Below are positions 8,501 through 16,295 of a stretch of 64,000 bases of DNA, in pieces. Numbering within the stretch: the first letter of the stretch is position 1; every line of letters begins with the position of its first letter. A program made the position numbers and the translations under genes. Below the pieces are notes generated by a model. It saw nothing but the letters and a program-made list of their open reading frames with translations, made no database searches and had not been told where the DNA came from. The DNA is from Propioniciclava sp. MC1595 (GTDB taxonomy: Bacteria > Actinomycetota > Actinomycetes > Propionibacteriales > Propionibacteriaceae). The DNA is taken from contig NZ_CP071870.1 of NCBI RefSeq assembly GCF_017569205.1, positions 248,001 to 312,000 of the forward strand, in the 5' to 3' direction.

Positions 8501-9465
8501 CAGATGCTCCTGATCCGGGGGTTGACCAGCACGTACAGCAGGTCGACCACCAGGTTGATGACGATGAACGCGATGGCGACGGTGATCGTCACGCCCTGGA
8601 CGATGTTCACGTCGTTGCGGGTGATGCCCTGGAAGATGAGCTGGCCCATGCCCTTGATGTTGAAGATCATCTCGATGACCACGGCGCCACCCATCAGGTA
8701 GCCGACGCGCAGGCCGAGCACGGTGAGCGGGGTGATCAGCGCGTTGCGCAGGACGTTGCGGGCGATCACGACGGGCTTGGGGATGCCGGCGCCGATGGCG
8801 GTGCGGACGTAGTCCTTGTCGAGCTCCTCGACCATGGCGGTGCGGACGACGCGGGTGAGCGAGCCGGCGACCGGGATGGCCAGGGAGATGGCGGGCAGCG
8901 CGATCTGGTTGACGTAGCCGGCCGGGTCCTGGCTGAACGGGATCCAGTCGTTGACCAGCGCCGGGAAGGTGCCGGTGCCGCCGGGGACGGTGGAGAACGC
9001 CTGGATCAGCAGCAACGCCAACCAGAAGGACGGGGTGGCGAGGCCGGCGATCGACAGGACGCGGATCACCTGGTCGGGCCACTGGTCGCGGTAGAGGGCG
9101 GCGACGACGCCGAGCACCAGCGCGAACACGACGGCGATGATCAGGCCGATGAACGTCAGCTGCAGCGTGATCGGGAAGCTCTCGGCGACCATCTGCGTGA
9201 TCGGGACGCCGGTGAACGACTGGCCGAGGTCGCCCTGCACCAGCATGGCGAGGTAGCGGCCGAGGCGGACGAGCACGGGATCGTCGAGGCCGTTGGCGAC
9301 GCGGTAGGCCTCCAGCGCCTCGAGTGAGGCGGACTCGCCCAGAGCCAGGCGGGCCGGGTCGGCCGTGGACAGCGACATCACGAAGAAGACCAGCAACGTC
9401 ACGCCCAGGACCATGATCGGCATCGCCAGCAGGCGGCGTCCGAGCAGGCGGAACAGGTTGGACAC
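8500..9465 (-). CDS. ABC transporter permease (DppB-like), sialate uptake
   Basis: 321 residues, the normal DppB length. An N-terminal membrane helix is followed by a roughly 60-residue extracytoplasmic loop (ADPARLALGESASLEALEAY... LDDPVLVRLGRYL), then DLGQSFTGVPITQMV and five more hydrophobic segments. The EAA cytoplasmic loop reads YVRTAIGAGIPKPVVIARNVLRNALITP. It forms the membrane channel with the permease half of the next gene, whose ATG overlaps this stop. The gene starts about 160 bases after the binding-protein gene, with a strong hairpin between them. Confidence 0.9.
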   Translation of the reverse strand: MSNLFRLLGRRLLAMPIMVLGVTLLVFFVMSLSTADPARLALGESASLEALEAYRVANGLDDPVLVRLGRYLAMLVQGDLGQSFTGVPITQMVAESFPITLQLTFIGLIIAVVFALVLGVVAALYRDQWPDQVIRVLSIAGLATPSFWLALLLIQAFSTVPGGTGTFPALVNDWIPFSQDPAGYVNQIALPAISLAIPVAGSLTRVVRTAMVEELDKDYVRTAIGAGIPKPVVIARNVLRNALITPLTVLGLRVGYLMGGAVVIEMIFNIKGMGQLIFQGITRNDVNIVQGVTITVAIAFIVINLVVDLLYVLVNPRIRSI

Positions 9466-9586
9466 GGTGGATCGCTCCTAGCGAAGGGGGGACTCATCGA
9501 GGGCGACGGCGGCAACGCCAACGGGTCGCCGTCGACCCGGATGAATCACACCTGGGGCGGTGTGGGGTGGGGGTGAGGTGGGGTGT

Positions 9587-9616
9587 GAGGGGGCGCCGCG
9601 CGGGCGGCGCCCCCTC
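9587..9616 (-). terminator. GC-rich hairpin between binding-protein and permease genes
   Basis: A perfect 13-bp stem (9587-9599 with 9604-9616) and 4-nt loop lie 6 bases after the stop of the solute-binding-protein gene, in front of the permease genes of the same operon. No T-run follows. Such hairpins commonly stabilise the upstream message or partly terminate transcription, giving an excess of binding protein over the membrane parts; that role is inferred here. Confidence 0.7.
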
Positions 9617-9622
9617 AGCGGA

Positions 9623-11248
9623 TCACTTGGTGGAGCCGACGCCGACGAACGACAGGCCGGTGACCGCGATCGGCTTGAAGTCGATCAGGGTCTCCGGGTC
9701 GAACGCGGTGGGGGACTTGCGGTGGAAGATCGGGTAGAGCGGCACGTTCTCCGCCACCACGTCGAAGATCTCGTGCCACGCGGCCTTCTGGGCGTCACCC
9801 GTGGCGGCCGCGGCCGTCTCGAGCAGCTCCTGCACCTTGATGTAGGACTCCTGGCCCTTCCAGTGCATCCGGGAGTCGGTCCAGGTGTCGCCGGCGTACC
9901 ACCAGCGGAGCAGCAGGTCGGCGTCGTCCCCGAAGACCGAGGGGTCGCCGGGGGCGATGACGATGTCGAACGACTCGGGCTTGCCGTCGATGGTGCCGTA
10001 GACGTCGGAGGAGGCCTTCTCCTCGTAGTTCACGGTCAGGCCGACGGCCTCCAGGGACTCCTTGATCATCGGGCGCACGGCGGCGAACCAGCCGTGGTTC
10101 GACGCGAGGAGGCGGACCTCCTTGAGGCCGGTCTCGGCCAGCAGCGCCTTCGCCTGGTCGGCCTTGCCGACCCACTGGGACGCGGCCTCCTTGTAGGCGG
10201 GGTGCTCCTTGTGCACGAAGGACGTCGACGGGGTCGCGAGGTCGGACATGCCGACCTTGCAGATCTTGTCGTAGTCCAGCGCGGCCATGACGGCCTGGCG
10301 GTTCTTGACCTCGGCCATCGGGCCCGTGCCGCAGTTGAACATCGCGAACAGCAGACCGAAGCCCTGCACGGCGGCGACCGACTTGGTGGACGCCAGCGTG
10401 GCCAGGTTCGCGGCCGGGACGGAGTCGATGGCCTGGACGGAGTCCGAGGTCAGCGCGTTGGTGCGGGTGGAGTCGTCGGGGATGACCTGCCACTCCATGG
10501 TCTTCACCCGCGCCGGGTACTGGCCCGTGTAGGTGTCGAACTTCTCGAAGACCAGCTTCTGGGAGGCCGCACCGTTGTCGGTCATCTTGTACGGGCCCGA
10601 GCCGATCGGGTTGAGGTCGAACGCCTTGGCGTCCGCCTCGACCGCGGCCTTGGGGACGATCTTGACCACCGAGAGGCGCTCGGCGACCAGCGAGAAGGGG
10701 TACTTCAGCTTCACGGTGACCGTCGTGTCGTCCTTCTTGGTGACGGAGTCGACGAAGGCGATGAAGGTGGCGTACAGGCTCTTGTTGGCCGGGTCGAGGA
10801 CGCGGGCGAAGGAGAACTCGACGTCGTCGGTGGTGACCGGGGAGCCGTCGTGGAACACGGCGCCGTCACGCAGGCTGACCTCGTAGGTGGTGTCGTCGAC
10901 CTTCTTGGGCAGGTCCGCACCGAGGGCGGCGTACACCTCGCGGGTGGCCGGGTGGATCTCGGTCAGGCCCTCCATGGTGTGCCAGTTGGCGGCCAGAGTG
11001 AGAGCCGACGACGTGGTCATCGGGTCGTAGCCGTTGGTGCCGAGCTGGTAGCTGATGGCGGCGGTGATCTTTTCGCCGGTGCCGGCGGTGCCTGCGGTGG
11101 GGGCGGCCGAGCCACCCGTGGTCGGGGCGGCGGTCTGCGCCGGCGTCGTGCCGCAGGCGGCGAGCGTGCCGGTCAGCGTGGCGGCGGCGCCCATCGCGCC
11201 GACGAGACGAAGGAATCCGCGGCGAGTCGTGCCGGGCAGGTTCTCCAT
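9623..11248 (-). CDS. Extracellular solute-binding lipoprotein (SBP family 5), probable sialate binder
   Basis: 541 residues. The N-terminus combines a twin-arginine-like motif (TRRGFLRLVG, residues 8-17) with a lipobox (LAAC, Cys32), so the mature protein is probably exported folded by Tat and lipid-anchored. A Thr/Ala/Gly-rich linker to about residue 55 precedes the family-5 core: ISYQLGTNGYDPMTTSSALT, the LRDGAVFHDGSPVTTDDVEFSFARVLDP signature region, and a C-terminal lobe. This family binds peptides, nickel, opines or sugars; the sialate assignment comes only from the operon (lyase, kinase, epimerase, sialidase downstream). It is the first gene of the operon, facing the nanR-like gene across a 79-bp control region. 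Confidence 0.85.
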   Translation of the reverse strand: MENLPGTTRRGFLRLVGAMGAAATLTGTLAACGTTPAQTAAPTTGGSAAPTAGTAGTGEKITAAISYQLGTNGYDPMTTSSALTLAANWHTMEGLTEIHPATREVYAALGADLPKKVDDTTYEVSLRDGAVFHDGSPVTTDDVEFSFARVLDPANKSLYATFIAFVDSVTKKDDTTVTVKLKYPFSLVAERLSVVKIVPKAAVEADAKAFDLNPIGSGPYKMTDNGAASQKLVFEKFDTYTGQYPARVKTMEWQVIPDDSTRTNALTSDSVQAIDSVPAANLATLASTKSVAAVQGFGLLFAMFNCGTGPMAEVKNRQAVMAALDYDKICKVGMSDLATPSTSFVHKEHPAYKEAASQWVGKADQAKALLAETGLKEVRLLASNHGWFAAVRPMIKESLEAVGLTVNYEEKASSDVYGTIDGKPESFDIVIAPGDPSVFGDDADLLLRWWYAGDTWTDSRMHWKGQESYIKVQELLETAAAATGDAQKAAWHEIFDVVAENVPLYPIFHRKSPTAFDPETLIDFKPIAVTGLSFVGVGSTK

Positions 11249-11262
11249 TGAAGTTCTCCTAG

Positions 11263-11314
11263 ATGTCGGACGTCGGATGTCTGACGTTGTGCCATTATAG
11301 GCAGGTCCAACGTC
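11263..11314. promoter_or_regulatory. Candidate operator array and -10 box between sialate operon and nanR-like gene
   Basis: Three similar short dyads occupy the 79-bp divergent region: ATGTCGGACGTC (11263-11274), ATGTCTGACGTT (11277-11288) and AGGTCCAACGTC (11303-11314). Each contains GT-N3-AC, the core usually bound by FadR-type GntR regulators. Between the second and third lies TATAAT on the minus strand (11299 down to 11294), a consensus -10 box for the uptake operon. A regulator bound to the outer sites would straddle this promoter. The repeats and -10 are seen directly; the link to the adjacent regulator is inference. Confidence 0.65.
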
Positions 11315-11327
11315 GAGGGAGCAAGCA

Positions 11328-12032
11328 ATGAAGCCCGATCGTTACCGTGACGGGACGAACGTCACGGTGCAGGGGATCAAGGACCTGATCCTGGCCAGGG
11401 GCCTGAAGCCCGGCGATCCGATGCCGACCGAGGCCGTCCTCGTCGAGGAACTCGGCGTCTCGCGCTCCAGCATCCGCGAGGCCGTCCGCACCCTGGTGGC
11501 ACTCGACATCCTCGAGGTGCGCCACGGCACCGGCACCTTCGTGGGCAAGCTGTCGCTGCGGCCGCTGGTGGAGGGGATGGTGTTCCGCGGCGTCCTGATG
11601 CCCGGCGACGAGAACGCCATGCTGCGCGAGATCGTGGAGGTGCGGACGGGGCTCGACATGAGCCTCGCGCCCCAGATCGTCGAGCGGCTCTCCCACGGCG
11701 ACGCGGACGACCTGCGCGCGTGCGTGGAGCAGATGAAGGAGCGCGCGGCCCGCAACGAGCCGTTCCCCGAGGAGGACCGGATCTTCCACCTCCAGCTCGC
11801 CCAGCGCCTGGGCAACGCCCTCTACGGCCAGCTCGTCGCCGCCTTCTGGGACATCCACATGACCGTCGGCCCCTCGCTCGGCGCCGCCCCGCAGCGCGAG
11901 CTGAACGCCACCGCGCTGGCGCACGAGCGCATGCTCGATGCCGCCCTCGCCGGCGATCTGCCCGAGTACCAGGACGCCGTCCACGCCCATTACGAACCCA
12001 TCCTGCGCATGCTCACCTCGTGGGCGTCCTGA
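11328..12032 (+). CDS. nanR: FadR-subfamily GntR regulator (NanR-like)
   Basis: 234 residues. The winged helix-turn-helix at residues about 10-75 shows the GntR signature: IKDLILARGLKPGDPMPTEAVLVEELGVSRSSIREAVRTL, then LEVRHGTGTFV. The C-terminal FCD domain (about 90-225) has the metal-coordinating pattern D-x3-H (EEDRIFHLQLA) and later His residues (ALAHERML, AVHAHYEP). FCD domains bind small acids or sugars; in NanR of E. coli the ligand is N-acetylneuraminate. Divergent placement from the transport operon and co-direction with nagB and nagA make it the likely switch for both transcripts. The symbol is assigned by context and family, not by close identity. Confidence 0.82.
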   Translation: MKPDRYRDGTNVTVQGIKDLILARGLKPGDPMPTEAVLVEELGVSRSSIREAVRTLVALDILEVRHGTGTFVGKLSLRPLVEGMVFRGVLMPGDENAMLREIVEVRTGLDMSLAPQIVERLSHGDADDLRACVEQMKERAARNEPFPEEDRIFHLQLAQRLGNALYGQLVAAFWDIHMTVGPSLGAAPQRELNATALAHERMLDAALAGDLPEYQDAVHAHYEPILRMLTSWAS

Positions 12033-12051
12033 CCCGGTAAGGATTCACTCC

Positions 12052-12846
12052 ATGGAAATCATCATCTGCCCCGACGGCGACGAGGTCGCCCGTGTCGCCG
12101 CCGAGACCGTCGCCCAGGTGTGCTGGCGCGTCGGCCCCGACGTCGTTCTCGGCGTGGCCACCGGGTCCTCCCCGCTCGCCCTGTACCGCGACCTCGCGGC
12201 GCTGGTGTCCGCGGGCAAGGTCGACCTGTCGGGCGCCTCGGCGTTCGCCCTCGATGAGTACGTCGGGCTCCCCGAGGGGCACCCCGAGTCGTACGCTGAG
12301 GTGATCCGCCGCACCGTGACCGAGCCGCTGGGCCTCGACCCCGCCCGGGTGCGCGTGCCGGACGGGCGCGCCGACGACATCGAGGAGGCCTGCGAGCGGT
12401 ACGAGCTGGCCATCCGGGACGCCGGAGGCGTGGACATCCAGATCCTCGGCATCGGCGCCAACGGCCACATCGGCTTCAACGAGCCGTCGTCGTCGCTGTC
12501 CTCCCGCACGCGGATCAAGACCCTCACACCGAAGACCCGCGCGGACAACGCCCGCTTCTTCGACTCCCTCGACCAGGTGCCGGTGCACTGCCTCACCCAG
12601 GGTCTGGGCACGATCCTGGACGCCGCCGAGGTGGTCCTCGTCGCGCAGGGCGCGAGCAAGGCGGACGCCGTTGCCGCCATGGTCGAGGGCCCCGTTTCGG
12701 CCAGCTGCCCCGGTTCGATCCTGCAGACCCACCAGTACGCGACGATCGTCGTCGACGAGGCCGCGGCCTCCAAGCTCGCCAACCACGAGTACTACCGCTG
12801 GGCCTACGCCAACAAGCCCGCCTGGCAGGGCTTCGGACAGGACTGA
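12052..12846 (+). CDS. nagB: Glucosamine-6-phosphate deaminase
   Basis: 264 residues, normal for NagB, which converts GlcN-6-P into fructose-6-P and ammonia. Recognisable stretches are VVLGVATGSSPLALYRDL (phosphate-binding loop), FALDEYVGLPEGHPESYAEVIR with the catalytic Asp, GIGANGHIGFNEPSSSLSSRTRIKTL with the catalytic His and Glu, and the C-terminal NHEYYRWAY. The ATG at 12052 lies 19 bases after the nanR-like stop, with a TAAGGA ribosome site just before it; longer in-frame starts upstream overlap the regulator and are unlikely. It completes the route from sialic acid to glycolysis together with nagA. Confidence 0.95.
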   Translation: MEIIICPDGDEVARVAAETVAQVCWRVGPDVVLGVATGSSPLALYRDLAALVSAGKVDLSGASAFALDEYVGLPEGHPESYAEVIRRTVTEPLGLDPARVRVPDGRADDIEEACERYELAIRDAGGVDIQILGIGANGHIGFNEPSSSLSSRTRIKTLTPKTRADNARFFDSLDQVPVHCLTQGLGTILDAAEVVLVAQGASKADAVAAMVEGPVSASCPGSILQTHQYATIVVDEAAASKLANHEYYRWAYANKPAWQGFGQD

Positions 12847-12851
12847 TCGCC

Positions 12852-14009
12852 GTGCTCCTCCTCCGCGCCGACCGCGTCTTCACCGGGTCGGAGATGCTCG
12901 CCCCCGGTGAGCTCCTGCTCGACGGCGATCGCGTGGTCGACGTGGGGGAGGCCCCCACCCCCGCCGACAGCCCCGGTGTTGTCCGCCGACAGCCCCGGCC
13001 TTCTGCGTCGACAGCCCCGATCGAGGTCGTCGACCTCGGCGACGTCACGCTCGCGCCCGGCCTCGTCGACGTGCACAGCCACGGCGGCGGCGGCTTCGCG
13101 TTCGGCGAGGACCCGGACGCCGTGCTCGCCACCCACCGCGTCCACGGCACCACGACGATGGTCGCCTCGACCGTCACCCAGTCGCTGGACGAACTGGAGC
13201 GCCAGGTCCGCCTGCTCGCCGAGCGCGTCCGCGACGGGTCGCTGGCCGGCATCCACCTCGAGGGCCCGTGGCTGGCCGAGAAGTACAAGGGCGCCCACCC
13301 GGTCGACAAGCTGCGCGACCCGCTGGTCGACGAGGTCCGCGGGCTGCTGGACGCCGGCGGCGGCGCCGTGAAGATGGTCACCATCGCCGTCGAGAAGCCG
13401 GGTGCCCTGGAGTCCGTCAGGCTCATGGCCGAGCGCGGCGTGGTCGCGGCGCTGGGCCACTCGGACTGCACCTACGACCAGGCGGTCGCCGCGATCGAGG
13501 CCGGCGTGACCGGCGCCACCCACCTGTTCAACGCCATGCCGGGCCTGCACCACCGCGAGCCCGGCCCGATCCTCGCCCTGCTCGACGACCAGCGCGTCTG
13601 GTGCGAGCTGATCGTCGACGGCGTCCACCTGCGCCCCGAGTTGGCGGCGTGGGTCATGTCGGTCTCCGACCGCGTCGTCCTCGTGACGGACGCCATGGCC
13701 GCGGCCGGCTGCCACGACGGGGACTACCTGCTCGGCGACCTCCCCGTGGTCGTCGACTCCGGCGTCGCGCGGATCGCTGGCACCGACACCATCGCCGGCT
13801 CCACCCTCGTGCTCTCGCGCGGGGTGCAGGTCGCCATCGAGGCGGGCGTCACCCCCGAGGTGGCCCTCCGGGCCGCCACGCTCAACCCCGCCCGCTACCT
13901 CGACCTGGACGCCGTGGGCGAGTTCACCCCCGGCGCCCTCGCCGACGCGGTGGTGTTCGGCCCCGATTGGTCGGTCGAGAAGGTGCTCTTCCGGGGCGAC
14001 TGGGTCTGA
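12852..14009 (+). CDS. nagA: N-acetylglucosamine-6-phosphate deacetylase
   Basis: 385 residues from a GTG 5 bases after the nagB stop. NagA removes acetate from GlcNAc-6-P. The amidohydrolase metal ligands are visible: HxH in DVHSHGGGGFAF, Glu in HLEGPWLAEKYKGAHP, His in ALGHSDCTYDQA, His in GATHLFNAM, and the catalytic Asp in LVTDAMAAAG. Between the N-terminal beta-sandwich strand (VDVGEAPTPA) and VDLGDVTLAPGLVD there is an extra Ser/Pro/Arg-rich loop encoded by three tandem 22-bp repeats; it lies in a surface loop well before the active site, so activity should be kept. Confidence 0.93.
   Translation: MLLLRADRVFTGSEMLAPGELLLDGDRVVDVGEAPTPADSPGVVRRQPRPSASTAPIEVVDLGDVTLAPGLVDVHSHGGGGFAFGEDPDAVLATHRVHGTTTMVASTVTQSLDELERQVRLLAERVRDGSLAGIHLEGPWLAEKYKGAHPVDKLRDPLVDEVRGLLDAGGGAVKMVTIAVEKPGALESVRLMAERGVVAALGHSDCTYDQAVAAIEAGVTGATHLFNAMPGLHHREPGPILALLDDQRVWCELIVDGVHLRPELAAWVMSVSDRVVLVTDAMAAAGCHDGDYLLGDLPVVVDSGVARIAGTDTIAGSTLVLSRGVQVAIEAGVTPEVALRAATLNPARYLDLDAVGEFTPGALADAVVFGPDWSVEKVLFRGDWV
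12965..13018 (+). repeat. Three 22-bp-spaced repeats inside nagA
   Basis: The 10-mer CGACAGCCCC starts at 12965, 12987 and 13009, exactly 22 bases apart, with partly conserved bases between. Because 22 is not a multiple of three, the same DNA unit is read in three different frames (as ADSPG, RRQPR and STAP). A triple unit of 66 bp keeps the nagA frame, whereas one or two units would break it. Confidence 0.8.
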
Positions 14010-14077
14010 CTGGACGAGGCGTGGGCGTCCGGCTGGCTCCGCCCGGCTGATCGGTGGTCCCGTCCTGCCGACGGACT

Positions 14078-14142
14078 CACTCACGTGCGTGGCTGAGGGG
14101 CGCTTGTGGCCCGCATGCCGTGTCTGCTCCACTCACGTGAGT
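14078..14142. repeat. Repeated CACTCACGTG motif in nagA-HTH_42 intergenic region
   Basis: CACTCACGTG occurs at 14078-14087 and 14130-14139; the second copy is part of a perfect 12-bp palindrome ACTCACGTGAGT (14131-14142). They lie in the 221-bp gap after nagA and about 90 bases before the start of the HTH_42 gene. They could be an operator or a chance pair; no further copies were noted nearby. Confidence 0.35.
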
Positions 14143-14230
14143 GAGTTTGTCTCGCAGGAGGTGGGGTGGGGCTGGACGAACGAGCCTCCCGCGGGTACCG
14201 GGCCGCACCGAGGTCGGCCAGACTGGGCGC

Positions 14231-15280
14231 ATGACGTTCACGACCGCCGACGTGGCCCGCATGCGGCTCATCGCCCACGGGCTCGTCGAGCCGATCGGGG
14301 ACGCCGCGGAGGTGGTCCGGCACCTCGGCTGCACGCAGGCGCAGGACTACCCGGGCTCCACGGCGTCCATCGCCCTGCGTACGCGTGAGCGCACGCTCGT
14401 CGGCGTGCGGGCCGCCTACGACGCGGGCACCATCGTGCGCAGCTGGCCGATGCGCGGCACGCTGTTCGCCGTCGCCGCCGAGGACCTGGGCTGGATGCTC
14501 GGCGTCACCGCCGCGGCGGTGCAGCGCAGCACGGTCAAGCGGCGTGCGGAGCTGGGCCTGACCGACGACATCTTGGCCCGCAGCGCCGCGGTGGCACGCG
14601 AGGCGCTGGCCGGCGGAGGGCTCGTCCGGGCCGACGTCCTGGCCGCATGGGCCGAGGCCGGCCTGCCGGTGGACGCCGGGCGAGGCTACCACCAGCTGTT
14701 CCACCTCGCGGTCGACGGGGTGATCTGTCTGGGGCCGACCGACGGCACGCAGCAACGCTTCGTCCTCACCCAGGAGTGGATCACCGCGCCCCGCCGGCTC
14801 GAGGGCACCGACGCCGTCGCCGAATGGTGGCTCCGCTACGCCACCAGCCACGGCCCGGCCTCGGTGGCCGAGTTCCGCTGGTGGACGAAGCTGCTCGCCC
14901 GCGACGTCGCCCCCGCGGTCGAGGCCGTCCGTGACCGGTTGACCACGATCGAGGTCGACGGCCAGGAACTCTGGCTGGCCCCGGACCTGCCCGACCGCTA
15001 CGCACGTCTGGCCAAGGACGCCGCCCGGCCGTTCCTGCTGCCCGGGTTCGACGAGGTCGTCCTCGGCTACGGCGACCGGTCGTACGTGATGACCCGCGAG
15101 CAGGAGGCCCTGGTCGTGCCCGGCCGCAACGGGGTCTTCAAGCCGACGCTGGTCGTCGACGGGCGCGCCGTCGGCACGTGGACGAAGCCCACCCGCAAGG
15201 GCGTGGCGGTCGAGATCGTGGCGTTCGGCAAGGCGCCGGCGGCGTCCGTGCTCAAGCGGCTCCCCGCGCTGCCCTCCTGA
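14231..15280 (+). CDS. HTH_42 (AlkZ/YcaQ-superfamily) winged-helix DNA-binding protein
   Basis: 349 residues from the ATG at 14231, the first methionine in the conserved frame; an earlier GTG at 14141 adds an unlikely Arg-rich leader. The superfamily contains AlkZ and YcaQ, DNA glycosylases that act on interstrand crosslinks and bulky alkyl adducts and carry a Q-phi-Q catalytic motif. Here the equivalent is LGCTQAQDYPG near residue 35, with the following RTRERTLVGVRAAYDAGTIVRSWPMRGTLF being the usual family stretch. Three winged-helix repeats and a C-terminal beta region (GRNGVFKPTLVVDGRAVGTW) are consistent. Whether it is a glycosylase or only a DNA-binding relative cannot be settled from sequence alone. 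Confidence 0.8.
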   Translation: MTFTTADVARMRLIAHGLVEPIGDAAEVVRHLGCTQAQDYPGSTASIALRTRERTLVGVRAAYDAGTIVRSWPMRGTLFAVAAEDLGWMLGVTAAAVQRSTVKRRAELGLTDDILARSAAVAREALAGGGLVRADVLAAWAEAGLPVDAGRGYHQLFHLAVDGVICLGPTDGTQQRFVLTQEWITAPRRLEGTDAVAEWWLRYATSHGPASVAEFRWWTKLLARDVAPAVEAVRDRLTTIEVDGQELWLAPDLPDRYARLAKDAARPFLLPGFDEVVLGYGDRSYVMTREQEALVVPGRNGVFKPTLVVDGRAVGTWTKPTRKGVAVEIVAFGKAPAASVLKRLPALPS

Positions 15281-15344
15281 CGGGCTCGACAAGCTCGGAC
15301 ACGTGCGGTTCGGGCTTGAGTTCCACGGCGTCTGGGGGACGGCT

Positions 15345-15654
15345 TCACTCGGAGTCGTCGGTCCTCGGCCGGGGGAGTGCCACGACGTGGACGATGCCGT
15401 CGAGTCCCTCGTAGTCGCTCGGGTTCGTCGTGTAGAGCGGCAGGCCGTTGCTGGCTGCCGTGGCTGCGATCATCAGTTCGGCGATGCGTCGGCGAGGCGT
15501 TCGGCCGCTGGCCTGCACGGCCGCGCACATCAGGCCGTAGCACCGGGCTGCTTCGACCCCGAACGGGATGGGGTCGAAGGTGCTCTCGACGAACTGGAGT
15601 ACCGCGACCCGACGTGCCCGTTCGGCGGCGGTGTCGGGGGCATCGGGGCGTACC
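15345..15654 (-). pseudogene. C-terminal half of a VapC-like PIN toxin gene
   Basis: About 100 residues match the second half of actinobacterial VapC/PIN ribonucleases: TAAERARRVAVLQFVESTF, IPFGVEAARCYGLMCAAV, then the third acidic-residue region RRIAELMIAATAASNGLPLYTTNPSDYEGL and a terminal VHVVAL. The first half, with the nucleotide-contacting Asp of the LVDTS motif, is missing; it is found at 29957-30085 on the same strand. At 15654 the sequence switches to an acetyltransferase reading frame. An in-frame GTG at 15656 could still start a peptide, but it would lack the PIN active site. Confidence 0.85.
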
Positions 15655-15772
15655 ACAGGTCGTTGATGTGGCCGTCCTGCACTGCGGCGCGCAGTCCCTC
15701 GATGTGCACGTCATCGAGCGGTTCAAGGGAAACAAGGTGCCCGGTGAGAGTCGTCGGCGTGAGGAATTGCAT
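15655..15772 (-). pseudogene. N-terminal fragment of a GNAT acetyltransferase
   Basis: From the ATG at 15772 the frame reads MQFLTPTTLTGHLVSLEPLD, then EGLRAAVQDGHINDLWY, the usual start of the RimJ/RimL-like GNAT group (GHLVxLEPL...LWYT). After about 40 residues it runs straight into the PIN-gene remnant in another frame, so the acetyl-CoA-binding part is lost. The break coincides with the proposed left edge of the island. Confidence 0.75.
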
Positions 15773-15854
15773 GGTCAACACCTACCGGATCGCGCGAGCT
15801 CTGGCTGCCATTCCGCCCCCGCGGCGGCATGACCGGCCGAGGCATGATGGCCGT

Positions 15855-16265
15855 GTGACTGGGCCGAGGCAGACGCGACAGGGTGCTGAGCACCAGCGAC
15901 GCTCCGTGGAGCGTGGAGCAGTGGCCGTGGGGCTGGCAGGGCTGGCCGCCTTCCAAGCAGCCCTTGCGATCGGGACCCCTTGGGGCCGAGCCAGCTACGG
16001 CGGCGCTCACATCGGCGTGCTTCCCAGCCGCCTCAGGGTCGTGAGCGCAGGAGCCGCGCTCCTCTACAGCGGACTCTCTGTCGCGATCGTGAGTCGTCGC
16101 ACCCCGCTGAGGGTGCGCCGCCATGTCCTGACCGGAATCACCGCACTGATGGGTGTGGGTGCCGTCCTGAACGGCATCTCGCCTTCCTGGCCCGAGCGAG
16201 CGACGTGGACTCCTACAACCGCCCTGCTGGCAGCACTGGCTTGGCGAACTCGCCGGGACGGCTGA
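15855..16265 (+). CDS. Small membrane protein, unknown function
   Basis: 136 residues from a GTG at 15855. Four hydrophobic segments are visible, beginning with VAVGLAGLAAFQAALAIGTPWG, followed by a conserved-looking GGAHIGVLPSRLRVVSAGAALLYSGLSVAIV block, a third around LTGITALMGVGAVLNG and a short last one. Such four-helix proteins with a GxPWG...LP-LR-S pattern are common in actinobacteria without a known role. No ATG is available in this frame near the start, and the ribosome site is weak. Confidence 0.6.
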   Translation: MTGPRQTRQGAEHQRRSVERGAVAVGLAGLAAFQAALAIGTPWGRASYGGAHIGVLPSRLRVVSAGAALLYSGLSVAIVSRRTPLRVRRHVLTGITALMGVGAVLNGISPSWPERATWTPTTALLAALAWRTRRDG

Positions 16266-16295
16266 GACGTTCCTCCGAGCGGCATGTGCGCGCGC

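Noticed and set aside
14078-14142. Insertion-sequence end repeats
   Set aside because: The two CACTCACGTG copies are direct rather than terminal inverted repeats, only 52 bp apart, and no transposase lies nearby.
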